From: Streptococcaceae bacterium
Lineage (GTDB): Bacteria; Bacillota; Bacilli; Lactobacillales; Streptococcaceae
Assembly: GCA_031285775.1 (NCBI GenBank)
Contig: JAITVN010000072.1
Span: 1 to 55,485, forward strand
Length of the DNA: 55,485 bases
Reading direction: 5' to 3'
Shown: positions 43,977 to 52,417 of the stretch, piece by piece
Numbering within the stretch: the stretch's first letter is position 1
Layout: each line of letters opens with the position of its first letter
Translations under genes and position numbers: made by a program
The notes under the pieces: generated by a model
Told to the model about the DNA's origin: nothing
Databases searched by the model: none
The model's input: only the letters and a program-made list of their open reading frames with translations

Positions 43977-44825
43977 ATAGCAACAATTCAATGGTTCCCT
44001 GGTCATATGGCCAAAGCCCGGACTCAAGTTCAGGAAAAGCTCAAATTCGTTGATTTTGTGATTGAAGTCGTCGATGCACGGCTGCCCTTGTCTTCACGCA
44101 ATCCCATGCTGGAGAAAATCATCGGGACAAAGCCTCGCCTTCTCATTTTAAACAAAGCTGATTTGGCAGAGAATACTGCTGAATGGCTGCAGTTTTTCGG
44201 GCACGCATTAGCAGTCAACAGCAAAGAACAAATCACCTCTAAACGTGTGCTGAAGGCAGCAAAGTTACTTCTGGCAGACAAAATCGCTCGAAACAGCGAA
44301 CGAGGGATTCAGAACACAGTACTTCGAACGATGGTCATCGGCATTCCCAACTCTGGAAAGTCAACCTTGCTGAATACTTTGGCTGGAAAGAGTTCAGCAA
44401 AAACCGGAAATAAAGCTGGCGTGACACGTGCCCAGCAGTGGATTCGATCTAATAAAGAACTGGAAATCATCGACACGCCAGGAATTCTCTGGCCAAGATT
44501 TGAAGACCAGAAAGTCGGCTTGAAGCTGGCACTGACCGGCGCAATCAAGGACGATATTTATCCGCAAGACGATGTCGCAATTTTCGGCCTAGAATTCTTT
44601 TTGCAGAATTATCCTGAAAGACTGGAGAAGCTCTACGGGCAATTACCAGGGAATTCTGAAGAGGCGATTCCTGACTACATTGTTGGCCTGACAGCAAAGC
44701 TGGGTTTTCGAGATGCTTATGAGCGTTTTTATACACGTTTTATCACAGATGTACGCAATGGTAAACTCGGCAAGTTCTGCTTAGACAGAATTGAGGATTT
44801 AGATTCAGATGACGCAGACAATTAA
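43977..44825 (+). CDS. rbgA: Ribosome biogenesis GTPase, apparent ATA start codon
   Basis: A circularly permuted GTPase needed for late 50S assembly. It shows [14 protein letters not shown] (G4), [12 protein letters not shown] (G1) and DTPG (G3). The family normally begins [11 protein letters not shown]. Here the codon at that Met is ATA (43977-43979), placed 8 nt after a perfect AAAGGAG. The only other in-frame start, GTG at 43968, overlaps that Shine-Dalgarno sequence. Initiation at AUA, or a point mutation or sequencing error of ATG, are the options. The end overlaps rnhB by 17 nt. Confidence 0.9.
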   Translation: MATIQWFPGHMAKARTQVQEKLKFVDFVIEVVDARLPLSSRNPMLEKIIGTKPRLLILNKADLAENTAEWLQFFGHALAVNSKEQITSKRVLKAAKLLLADKIARNSERGIQNTVLRTMVIGIPNSGKSTLLNTLAGKSSAKTGNKAGVTRAQQWIRSNKELEIIDTPGILWPRFEDQKVGLKLALTGAIKDDIYPQDDVAIFGLEFFLQNYPERLEKLYGQLPGNSEEAIPDYIVGLTAKLGFRDAYERFYTRFITDVRNGKLGKFCLDRIEDLDSDDADN

Positions 44826-45597
44826 AGAAATCAAGGAGGAGCTTGCACAGCTGACTGATCTCAATTCTGACAGATTGAAGGAACTTTCTCTGGACAAACG
44901 CAGGGGCGTTCTGGCAGCAGTGAAACAGCGGCAGAATCAGATATTGGCTGAAATCGCTGAGAATGATCGCCTCGAGCAGATGCTGAGCTTTGAAAGAATG
45001 CTTTATGCACAAGACATTCACTACATTGCCGGTATCGATGAAGTGGGACGCGGTCCTTTAGCAGGTCCTGTTGTTGCAGCTGCCGTCATCCTGCCTGAAA
45101 ACTGCAAAATTCCGCATCTCAACGACAGCAAACAAATTCCAAAGAAACATCACGAGGAAATCTTTGAGAAGATTCAACAAGAAGCACTGGCAATTGGAAT
45201 CGGCTTTTGCAGTCCCGAAACGATTGATGAGATCAATATCTACCAAGCCTCGCGTCAAGCCATGATGCAGGCTGTGGCACTGCTGGAAATTAGTCCTGAG
45301 CACTTACTGATTGATGCGATGAAGTTGGATCTTCCGATTGAACAGACGTCAATCATCAAGGGAGATGCCAAGTCGCTCAGTATTGCAGCAGCTTCGATCG
45401 TTGCTAAAGTAACGCGTGATCGCTTGATGGCAAATTATGATAAACAATATCCAGGCTATTATTTTGCGAAGAATGCTGGCTATGGAACAGCTCAACATCT
45501 GGCCTCATTGAACAGTCTTGGAATTTCGCCTATTCACCGTAAGACCTTTGAACCAATAAAATCTATGATTGAGAAATCAGCTGAAGAGATGATATAA
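44809..45597 (+). CDS. rnhB: Ribonuclease HII
   Basis: A 262-residue enzyme that cuts the RNA strand of RNA-DNA hybrids. A helical N-terminal extension (about residues 1-65) is followed by the catalytic core: [17 protein letters not shown] with the first Asp/Glu pair, [14 protein letters not shown], and LLIDAMKL with the later Asp. It overlaps rbgA, the conserved rbgA-rnhB order of Firmicutes. Confidence 0.95.
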   Translation: MTQTIKEIKEELAQLTDLNSDRLKELSLDKRRGVLAAVKQRQNQILAEIAENDRLEQMLSFERMLYAQDIHYIAGIDEVGRGPLAGPVVAAAVILPENCKIPHLNDSKQIPKKHHEEIFEKIQQEALAIGIGFCSPETIDEINIYQASRQAMMQAVALLEISPEHLLIDAMKLDLPIEQTSIIKGDAKSLSIAAASIVAKVTRDRLMANYDKQYPGYYFAKNAGYGTAQHLASLNSLGISPIHRKTFEPIKSMIEKSAEEMI

Positions 45598-45598
45598 T
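45590..45598 (+). promoter_or_regulatory. Extended -10 promoter inside the end of rnhB
   Basis: TGATATAAT overlaps the rnhB stop codon and would start a transcript with a leader of about 60 nt for the gene at 45666. Confidence 0.6.
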
Positions 45599-45665
45599 AT
45601 TAATAAAATAGGATAGATAGTTTGAGACGAATCTCTAGAAAACGCTTTATAAAAAGGGGAAAAAA

Positions 45666-46061
45666 GTGGCATCAGAAAACAAAAGTAAAAAAGCTCTTGT
45701 CATTGGGCCTTCAAAAATTTTCGGCATCAAACGTCTCTTTGAGAAAAAAGATGACGGAACTGAACAGTTGCCTTTGACCTCTGAAGAGATTCAGCAAAAA
45801 TCAGACTCTGATGAGAGGAGTGACCATTCCAATCTTATTAAGCTGATCGAGCAGAATATTCAGACAATGGAAGGGCATATTCTCGTTGGTTCTGAGCAGC
45901 TTCAAGAACTGAAGAGCCGATTTTCTGCCTACAGCAGCAGTACCGAGTTTAGGCTGTCAGAATTAGCTGATGCGATAAAGGAGCAAAAACACTTGTTGTC
46001 ACTCTATCAGGAAGAGATTTCCTCAAATTCAGCTGATGAAACAAATTTTAATAATGGATAA
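45666..46061 (+). CDS. Uncharacterised 131-residue protein
   Basis: The start is GTG at 45666 after AAAAGGGGA. The protein is soluble and highly charged. It has a basic N-terminus (ASENKSKKALVIGPSKIFGIKRLFEKK), then a predicted long helix or coiled coil (about residues 55-120: LIKLIEQNIQTMEGHILVG, LQELKSRF, LSELADAIKEQKHLLSLY) and an Asn/Ser-rich end. I do not recognise it. The 57-nt gap to the GntR gene allows cotranscription. A structural or regulatory partner role is possible, without direct evidence. Confidence 0.75.
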   Translation: MASENKSKKALVIGPSKIFGIKRLFEKKDDGTEQLPLTSEEIQQKSDSDERSDHSNLIKLIEQNIQTMEGHILVGSEQLQELKSRFSAYSSSTEFRLSELADAIKEQKHLLSLYQEEISSNSADETNFNNG

Positions 46062-46118
46062 AAACGATATTGCTCTCCTAGCTGAGAGTAAAATATATGA
46101 AACCGGCGAGGGACGGCG

Positions 46119-46817
46119 ATGATAACACCACGTTATATTCAAATTCACGATGCCATCAAAGCGGATATAGAGAAAAAAACCTATCAGGTCGGGAGACGTT
46201 TGCCGAGTGAACGTGAGTTGGCTGAAAAATTTAATGTCACACGGACAACCCTGCGTCAGGCCATCACAGCTCTTTGCGATGAAGGGATTTTGGAGAGACG
46301 TGTCGGCGCAGGAACATTTGTTGTCGGACAGCGTGTCCGCGAGAGAATGCGCGGTACAATCTCCTTCACTGAGATCATAAAATTGCAAGGAAAACGGCCG
46401 AGCAGCAAGATTGTCAGCTATGTTAAAGTCGTCGCAAATGATATTGAAAGAGAAAAACTAAAACTTGCCGCCAATGCGCAAATCATCCGAATGGAGCGTA
46501 TTCGCTATGCCGATGGGCTTCCGATTTGTTTTGAGGTTGCCTGTATTCCAGCTTTTTTGGTTAGCAAATTTAAGAAAGAAGAAGTAACCAAGCATTTTTT
46601 TGCAACTTTGGAATCTGACGGGAAAATAATTGGACGGAGTGAACAAACCATTTCCAGCAAAAATGCCAGTCAGGAACTGGCACGTTATTTAGAAATTAAA
46701 CCAGGATCGGCAATTCTGACGGTCACCCAGGTCTCTCATCTCAGTGATGAAACACCTTTTGAGTATGTCTTGTCCTCCTATGTCGGCGATCGCTTTGAGT
46801 TCTATCTCGAACGTTAA
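46119..46817 (+). CDS. GntR/HutC-family regulator, candidate NagR
   Basis: A 232-residue regulator with an N-terminal winged helix (about residues 5-70, GRRLPSERELAEKFNVTRTTLRQAI) and a C-terminal UTRA ligand domain (MERIRYADGLPICFEVACIP). This is the layout of NagR/YvoA, which represses amino-sugar genes and responds to glucosamine-6-phosphate or GlcNAc-6-phosphate. The YvoA-type palindrome at nagB (37894) supports this. Other HutC members such as TreR-like proteins share the architecture, so the identity is probable only. The ATG follows GGGACGGCG. Confidence 0.8.
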   Translation: MITPRYIQIHDAIKADIEKKTYQVGRRLPSERELAEKFNVTRTTLRQAITALCDEGILERRVGAGTFVVGQRVRERMRGTISFTEIIKLQGKRPSSKIVSYVKVVANDIEREKLKLAANAQIIRMERIRYADGLPICFEVACIPAFLVSKFKKEEVTKHFFATLESDGKIIGRSEQTISSKNASQELARYLEIKPGSAILTVTQVSHLSDETPFEYVLSSYVGDRFEFYLER

Positions 46818-46863
46818 TCAATAAAAAGTTCATGATCATCTTTTGACAGAGTAGCCAAGAACT

Positions 46864-46983
46864 TTTAACTGAGTTCAGCGCGCTAGAGGCTATAAAAATA
46901 GATAACCCGTAGAACCTGTGCTACGCATAGGTTCTACGGGTTATCTATTTTTATAGCCTCTGAACGAGCGCGCTTCACATCTT
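46864..46983 (+). repeat. Modular palindromic element, unit G, with a perfect 33-bp stem
   Basis: Borders TTAACTGAGTTC and TTCACATCTT, outer stem AGCGCGCT (46877-46884) with AGCGCGCT (46967-46974). The core is one uninterrupted 33-bp inverted repeat (46885-46917 with 46929-46961) around an 11-nt loop, both arms differing from every other unit. It lies between the convergent GntR and kinase genes, where it could act as a terminator. Confidence 0.9.
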
Positions 46984-46992
46984 GTTTTATAT

Positions 46993-48546
46993 TTAAAATG
47001 TAACTGTAAAGGTCGACCCTTTTCCAAGCTTACTCTCAACATGAACATGTCCCTTGAGATCTTTGACGTTTTTCTTGACAATGGCGAGACCAAGCCCAGC
47101 ACCAGAAACAGTGCGCTTGTTAATATCTGCCCGATAAAACTGCTCAAAAATCTGAGTTTTCTGAATATCTGAGAGTCCAGGGCCAGAGTCGGTGACAGAA
47201 AAAGTTAAATTTTTCGGTCCTTTATTGAGTAAAATACGAATATTTCCACCGTTTGGCGAATAGCTTATGGCATTACCGATGAGTTTCTTTAAAATAATCT
47301 TAATTTTTCTTTCGTCACTCTTAAAATCAACGGCTTCAAGTTGGAGTTCAATTTGCAGGTTTTTACGTTTGATGGCTGTAAACAATTCGTTCAGAATGAT
47401 CTGAATCATCTGATCCACTTTAATATGTTTTTTGATCAGTTTGACTGTCGGCTGGGTTAAAGTTAGTGTGTCGCTTACCAGCTCGTCTAACCAATCCGTT
47501 TCCTGATTAATTTTCCGGCGAATTTCTTCGGGTTCAATATTATCCGCCATGCGCTCAATTCTTTCCAGCGGCGCTTTGAAGGCCAAGGAAACATTTGCTG
47601 TAAAGTCGACTTGTGCTTGTGAAATCTGGTGATAGCTGGTCACATCATTCATCGCCACTAAATAGCGATTGCTGATCATTTCCAAGGGATTAAACTGAAC
47701 TTGATAGTATGAATTGATTTTTTCAAAGAAAAAAGTTTTTTCCTGAATATCTGGACGCACGATTCGCTCAACTAAAAAATTTAAAAATTCTGGATAAACA
47801 CTGAAGGTATCAATGCTTTTACTGTCAGAGAATTCGTTCTGAAAGGCAGCATTTGCGCGATGAATGGCACCAAGTCCGTCATAAACAAAAATCGGAAACT
47901 GGAAAAATTCGATGAACTCGTACAGGTTCTCTTTCGCTTCCTGATTGGACAAAATACTTTTTTGAATATTTTCACCGAGATGATTAAGCGCAATCGTAAC
48001 TGCATCGTCATCACTGTTTATCAAGTAAGACTGAGTTAAGGGCGAACGCTCGATATTTTTGATTTTAGCAACTGTATTTTTGTTATAATTATCCATGTTA
48101 ATCGCACGAGAAATGATTCGGGAAATGAAGAAGATCCAGAAGATCAAAACCATGCAGATAATAAAGAAAGTCGAATAAGCGGTTGAGGTCAGGCTGTCTG
48201 TCACAGATAAAAAAGAGACAATCTTCCCGTCGGTTACTACTGGGATGGTGATTGTAATCGTTTTTCCTGAAGTTGATCGTGCATAGGCTGCACCATTTTT
48301 AATTGTCCTCGCCGCAGTTGTTGTAGAAGAAAGCGGGAGTTGATCGACAGATTTATCAAGAATTGTATGTGCATTCGTTTTTAATTCTTTTTCCATATTC
48401 TGCGCTCTGACAAGGACACGATCTGTGTCTAACTGCAAGGTATGCCGATTTATGAACACGACGACAAAAGTTGTGATTAAAAAATAAAACAATGTCACAA
48501 ATAAGAGGGTCGTCCAAAACTTCTTGAGCCTTTTCATCAGCTCCAT
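46993..48546 (-). CDS. Orphan sensor histidine kinase lacking the phospho-acceptor histidine
   Basis: A 517-residue membrane sensor. TM1 (about residues 11-32), an extracytoplasmic domain of about 100 residues, TM2 (about 128-150), a HAMP-like linker and a PAS-like domain (FPIFVYDGLGAIHRANAAF) lead to the kinase core. The catalytic domain is complete: N box IGNAISYSPNGG, G1 VTDSGPGLSDIQ, F box FEQFYRAD and G2 GAGLGLAIVKK. The H box reads FTANVSLAFKAPLERI, where FxANVSHELRTPL is expected: the His codon is TTG (residue 321), and the following Glu, Arg and Thr are also replaced. No response regulator is adjacent. The start codon lies 30 bp from that of divergent ylxM, with no clear ribosome site. 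Confidence 0.9.
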   Translation of the reverse strand: MELMKRLKKFWTTLLFVTLFYFLITTFVVVFINRHTLQLDTDRVLVRAQNMEKELKTNAHTILDKSVDQLPLSSTTTAARTIKNGAAYARSTSGKTITITIPVVTDGKIVSFLSVTDSLTSTAYSTFFIICMVLIFWIFFISRIISRAINMDNYNKNTVAKIKNIERSPLTQSYLINSDDDAVTIALNHLGENIQKSILSNQEAKENLYEFIEFFQFPIFVYDGLGAIHRANAAFQNEFSDSKSIDTFSVYPEFLNFLVERIVRPDIQEKTFFFEKINSYYQVQFNPLEMISNRYLVAMNDVTSYHQISQAQVDFTANVSLAFKAPLERIERMADNIEPEEIRRKINQETDWLDELVSDTLTLTQPTVKLIKKHIKVDQMIQIILNELFTAIKRKNLQIELQLEAVDFKSDERKIKIILKKLIGNAISYSPNGGNIRILLNKGPKNLTFSVTDSGPGLSDIQKTQIFEQFYRADINKRTVSGAGLGLAIVKKNVKDLKGHVHVESKLGKGSTFTVTF

Positions 48547-48560
48547 TTTACCAAAATATT

Positions 48561-48569
48561 TGATATAAT
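48561..48569 (+). promoter_or_regulatory. Extended -10 promoter of ylxM, leaderless type
   Basis: TGATATAAT ends 7 nt before the ATG at 48577 and lies in a 30-bp gap between divergent start codons. No Shine-Dalgarno sequence follows it. Confidence 0.65.
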
Positions 48570-48576
48570 CAAAGAT

Positions 48577-48903
48577 ATGACCATAGAAAAGACAAATCGT
48601 CTCAATATTTTGACCGACTTTTACGGTGACTTGCTCAATGACAAGCAGCGAATGGTGCTTCAGCTTTATTATTCAGAGGATTTTTCGCTGAGCGAAATTG
48701 CTGAATCTTTGGGATCATCGAAACAAGCGGCTTCTGATTTGCTCAAGCGCTCTGAGAAAAAGTTGGAGAAATTTGAATCTGTCTTAGGATTGGCTGCTAA
48801 AGAAGCGGATCGGTCTAAAATATTATCCGATCTGTTCAAAAACTATTCAAAGGACACTGAATTACTGAAGCAATTAGATGCTTTAAGGAGGATTGACGAA
48901 TGA
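48577..48903 (+). CDS. ylxM: YlxM/p13-like helix-turn-helix protein
   Basis: A 108-residue sigma-70-region-4-like DNA-binding fold (DKQRMVLQLYYSEDFSLSEIAESLGSSKQAASDLLKRSEKKLEKFE). YlxM is usually encoded just before ffh and is linked to the signal recognition particle. Here ffh is absent and a lipase-like gene follows with a 4-nt overlap (ATGA). The function in this context is uncertain. Confidence 0.88.
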   Translation: MTIEKTNRLNILTDFYGDLLNDKQRMVLQLYYSEDFSLSEIAESLGSSKQAASDLLKRSEKKLEKFESVLGLAAKEADRSKILSDLFKNYSKDTELLKQLDALRRIDE

Positions 48904-49772
48904 GAGAAACAATTTCTGTACAGACAATGTCAGATGGAAAAAAAGTTCGTCTCGCTCTGTATCAGCCGAGTCAAACTGAAGGAAAATATGTTATCCAGCT
49001 TGTACACGGCTTTGGTGAGCACATGGGCCAATATCAGGATTTAATCAGCAAACTTGTCAACATGGGGTATGTCTGCGTGATTCATGATCAGCGAGGATTT
49101 GGTGAATTGGCTGCGCAGAATAAGAAACTTCAAGGTGTGACGAATTCATATGACAACTGGACGTCTGATGTGCTGGAGATCCGGAAAACACTCATTGAGA
49201 AAAACTTTCCCAATTTACCAGTTGTTTTATTCGGTCATTCCATGGGCGGCAATATTGCGTTGAACATTCTATTAAAGGAAGAATCAGCCGCTCAGCTCTA
49301 TGCTAAGGCGATTATTGAGAGTCCCTGGCTGCGTTTAGCTGAGCCGCCTGCCAAAATAGTGACGGGGCTCGCTAAAGCGCTGGGAAAGATTTCTGCACGT
49401 TTTGCGGTGCCGACCGGACTGAAGATGCAGTATGTCATTCATGACCAAGCGCTTGTCAAGCAAGTAGTGAACGATGGTATTTTCCACACGCGCCTGTCCA
49501 TGCGGCTTTACGGCCAAATTGCAGAGGCAGGAGAATATAATCTGGCACATGCGGATAGGTTGTTGGTTCCTACTTTGCTTTTGGGGGCTCAGGAAGATCA
49601 TATCGTCTCAATTGAAGCGATTCGGGAATTTGCATCAAAAGCCAGTCCCAAGCTTCAATATTCTGAAATTCCTTACGGCTACCATTTGCTGCACGCTGAT
49701 GATGTTTGGAAAGAGTTTATGGCAGAGATTGAGCATTTTCTAAATCATGCGAATAGACAGAAAGACCTTTAA
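48900..49772 (+). CDS. Alpha/beta hydrolase (monoacylglycerol lipase/lysophospholipase-like)
   Basis: A 290-residue serine hydrolase. It shows the oxyanion region HGFGEHMGQY, the nucleophile elbow GHSMGG near residue 112, a late Asp (GAQEDHIVS) and His (YHLLHAD), giving a full catalytic triad. The family hydrolyses monoacylglycerols or lysophospholipids. No signal peptide is present. It overlaps ylxM and precedes rimM by 4 nt, so it sits inside a translation-related transcription unit. Confidence 0.85.
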   Translation: MRETISVQTMSDGKKVRLALYQPSQTEGKYVIQLVHGFGEHMGQYQDLISKLVNMGYVCVIHDQRGFGELAAQNKKLQGVTNSYDNWTSDVLEIRKTLIEKNFPNLPVVLFGHSMGGNIALNILLKEESAAQLYAKAIIESPWLRLAEPPAKIVTGLAKALGKISARFAVPTGLKMQYVIHDQALVKQVVNDGIFHTRLSMRLYGQIAEAGEYNLAHADRLLVPTLLLGAQEDHIVSIEAIREFASKASPKLQYSEIPYGYHLLHADDVWKEFMAEIEHFLNHANRQKDL

Positions 49773-49776
49773 ATAA

Positions 49777-50292
49777 ATGAGTGAATACTATAGAGTAGCG
49801 GTAATTGTTAATACACAAGGTCTGCAGGGAGAAGTTCGTGTAAAGTCTTTTAGCGATTTTCCTGAGGCGCGTTTTAAAAAAGGCGTGGCGCTTGCATTGT
49901 TTGACAAATCTGGAACATTTGTCGAAAATTTGACTGTCACGCGCGCCCGTGCAGCTAAGAATCTTTGGATTGTAAAATTTTCAGGAATAGACAATATAAA
50001 TTCGGCGGAAAAACTGCGTGACTTTACACTAAAAATTGCCGCAGAAAACCTATCTGATCTTGATGAGGGTGAGTTTTATTATCACGAAATTATTGGACTT
50101 GATGTCTATGAAAATGATAAGCGCATCGGTCAGATATCTGAAATTCTGCAGCCGGGTGCGAATGATGTCTGGGTCATTAAGCGGCAGGGAAAAGCAGATT
50201 TACTGCTGCCTTACATTCCATCCGTGGTATTGTCCGTTGATTTATCTGGAAAACGCGTGAATGTTGAAGTGCCTGAAGGACTCGACGACTGA
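49777..50292 (+). CDS. rimM: Ribosome maturation factor
   Basis: A 171-residue 16S/30S maturation factor. The N-terminal domain starts [22 protein letters not shown], and the C-terminal PRC barrel includes [13 protein letters not shown] and the conserved [10 protein letters not shown]. The rimM-trmD order is the usual one. Confidence 0.95.
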   Translation: MSEYYRVAVIVNTQGLQGEVRVKSFSDFPEARFKKGVALALFDKSGTFVENLTVTRARAAKNLWIVKFSGIDNINSAEKLRDFTLKIAAENLSDLDEGEFYYHEIIGLDVYENDKRIGQISEILQPGANDVWVIKRQGKADLLLPYIPSVVLSVDLSGKRVNVEVPEGLDD

Positions 50293-50321
50293 GCGAAATG
50301 AAATTGGAAAGTGAGACCTAA

Positions 50322-51059
50322 ATGCGTATTGATATTTTGACAATTTTCCCGGAAATGTTTTCGCCTTTGAATCAATCTATGATCGGGAAGGCTCAGGAGA
50401 GAGGATTGGTCGAGATTCACAGCCATGATTTTCGTGAATTTGCGGATAATAAGCAGCGGCATGTTGATGACATGCCTTATGGCGGTGGTCAAGGAATGCT
50501 GCTGATGGCTCAGCCGATTTTTGACTGTTTTGCTTCGATTCCAAAATCCGATCAAAAGCCTCCGCGCGTGATATTGCTGGATCCGGCGGGTGTTCAGTTT
50601 GATCAGTCGAAAGCCGAAGAACTTTCACAGGAAGAACAGCTTATCTTTATTTGCGGTCATTATGAAGGCTTTGATGAGCGAATTAAGACGCTGGTGACGG
50701 ACGAGATCTCGCTTGGGGATTACATCTTGACTGGCGGAGAATTGGCGGCCAGTGTGATGATAGATGCAACAGTGCGTCTGATTCCAGCGGTTTTGGGACG
50801 TGAAGAGAGCCATTTGGATGATTCTTACAGTTCTGGACTGCTTGAATACCCGCAATATACGCGTCCAGAAGATTTTCGCGGCATGAAAGTACCAGAAGTG
50901 CTGATGAGCGGCCATCATGAGAACATTCGCAAGTGGCGACTGACTGAAAGTCTGAAAAAAACTTTACAGCGACGTCCAGATTTGCTGGAAAATCAAGACT
51001 TAAGCGATGAGGCAAAGTCAATTCTAATTGACCTGAAAAAAATAGGTCCGCAGAACTAG
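50322..51059 (+). CDS. trmD: tRNA (guanine-N1)-methyltransferase
   Basis: A 245-residue SPOUT-class enzyme that makes m1G37, which prevents frameshifting. It shows [11 protein letters not shown] at the start, [23 protein letters not shown], and the knot [14 protein letters not shown]. It follows rimM by 29 nt. Confidence 0.96.
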   Translation: MRIDILTIFPEMFSPLNQSMIGKAQERGLVEIHSHDFREFADNKQRHVDDMPYGGGQGMLLMAQPIFDCFASIPKSDQKPPRVILLDPAGVQFDQSKAEELSQEEQLIFICGHYEGFDERIKTLVTDEISLGDYILTGGELAASVMIDATVRLIPAVLGREESHLDDSYSSGLLEYPQYTRPEDFRGMKVPEVLMSGHHENIRKWRLTESLKKTLQRRPDLLENQDLSDEAKSILIDLKKIGPQN

Positions 51060-51076
51060 CACAAATCTTTCAGAAC

Positions 51077-51085
51077 TGGTATAAT
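51077..51085 (+). promoter_or_regulatory. Extended -10 promoter downstream of trmD
   Basis: TGGTATAAT begins a leader of about 43 nt that contains an AAGGC-GA-GCCTT stem before the gene at 51135. Confidence 0.6.
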
Positions 51086-51134
51086 AAGTATAAAAAAGGC
51101 GAGCCTTGCAGCCTAGAATTGGATAGAAAAGAAC

Positions 51135-51509
51135 ATGGATATTTTAAGAGAAAAAGAACTTGTAAGTTTTTATCATTATGATGCGCGAAACTTTGATTTT
51201 GAACGAGAGCACGGAACGCCTGAAACACGAATTAATGTTCAGCTGCACATTCTGAATACGGATGAAGAAACGAACCACACTTTTGTACAGATCAATTTAA
51301 GCGCCTTGATTGTGTTGGAGAAGTTTGTTCTTTCAAGCGCCTTAAGTCAGGTCAGCCAAGTTAACGGCCGCCTGATTGAAAGCCAGGAAGACTTGACGCA
51401 GGAAGACATGCAAGAGTTGGCTTCGCCTTTGTTTGAGCTGTTGAAACGTTTAACTTATGAGGTTACAGAGGTTGCCTTGGATGAGCCTGGATTGAAATTG
51501 GAGTTTTAA
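51135..51509 (+). CDS. DUF1149-family protein
   Basis: A 124-residue soluble protein matching the Lactobacillales DUF1149 family (FYHYDARNFDFEREHG at the start, INVQLHILNTDEE, LFELLKRLTYEVTEVALDEPG at the end). The fold is thought to resemble SecB. No reaction is known. The degV gene starts 2 nt after its stop. Confidence 0.8.
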   Translation: MDILREKELVSFYHYDARNFDFEREHGTPETRINVQLHILNTDEETNHTFVQINLSALIVLEKFVLSSALSQVSQVNGRLIESQEDLTQEDMQELASPLFELLKRLTYEVTEVALDEPGLKLEF

Positions 51510-51511
51510 GA

Positions 51512-52357
51512 ATGAAGTTAGCCGTTATCACAGATAGCTCGGCCACGATCTCAGATAAATATAAAAGATTTGATAATTTACATATTTTAAACATTCCTCT
51601 CGCGATTGACGGAAAGACTTACGCGTCTAAAGATATTAGTGCAGAGGATTTTTATGCTTTGATGGCTGCGGCAAAAGATGTACCGAAGTCGTCACAGCCC
51701 AGTCTGATTGAGTTAAATGATCTTTTGAAAAATCTGGAAATACAAGGATATACACATGTCCTCGGTCTTTTTCTGGCATCTGGAATTTCGGGCTTTTATG
51801 CCAATGCTTTTCATCTTCAAAATGAGTTTGATAGGATGCAGGTCAAGTTCCCTGAAACTTATATTACGTCAAGCCCATTGGGTTACATGGTTGAAACTGC
51901 ATTGGAAGGTGCCGTTCGTAATTTGAGTTTTGAAGAAATCTATGCCAATTTTGAAAAGCAGAGAGACGGAGATGCCGCTTTTATGCTGGTTGACAATTTG
52001 AAATGGCTGTCGAAGTCCGGCCGCTTGTCAAATGGTTCAGCAATTATTGGAACACTGCTTGGGATTAAACCAGTTTTGACCTTTTCAGAAGACGGAAAAG
52101 TCGAACTTTTTGAAAAGGTTCGAACTGTTAAAAAATCTACTGCACGTCTTAAAGAACTTCTTTTGGAGAATTCTAAGCCTGAAAGTCATAAGATTTTTGT
52201 CCTTGAAGCACGCGGGGGGGAGAAAACCCAAGAATTCTATGATTATGCCATTGCGCAAGGCTACAAAGATGTAGAAATTGTAGACTTCGGCCCTGTGATA
52301 GCAACACATCTGGGTCTTGGCGCAACTGCTTATGGCATGAGTCTGAAAATTTTTTGA
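51512..52357 (+). CDS. DegV family fatty-acid-binding protein
   Basis: A 281-residue protein of the DegV/FakB family, which binds a fatty acid for phosphorylation by FakA. It shows the N-terminal ITDSSATIS, the central TSSPLGYMVETALEGAV, and the conserved KWLSKSGRLSN with GTLLGIKPVLTF. GGAG eight bases upstream sets the start. Streptococcaceae usually have several copies, and which fatty acid this one prefers is not readable. Confidence 0.9.
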   Translation: MKLAVITDSSATISDKYKRFDNLHILNIPLAIDGKTYASKDISAEDFYALMAAAKDVPKSSQPSLIELNDLLKNLEIQGYTHVLGLFLASGISGFYANAFHLQNEFDRMQVKFPETYITSSPLGYMVETALEGAVRNLSFEEIYANFEKQRDGDAAFMLVDNLKWLSKSGRLSNGSAIIGTLLGIKPVLTFSEDGKVELFEKVRTVKKSTARLKELLLENSKPESHKIFVLEARGGEKTQEFYDYAIAQGYKDVEIVDFGPVIATHLGLGATAYGMSLKIF

Positions 52358-52379
52358 CCTTTTGATATTATTATTTGCA

Positions 52380-52417
52380 CAGCCGCGAGAAAGCACTTCT
52401 CATTGCGGCTGTTTTTT
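52380..52417 (+). terminator. Intrinsic terminator after degV
   Basis: CAGCCGC (52380-52386) and GCGGCTG (52405-52411) pair, with AGAA/TTCT continuing inside, and six T follow. Confidence 0.9.
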
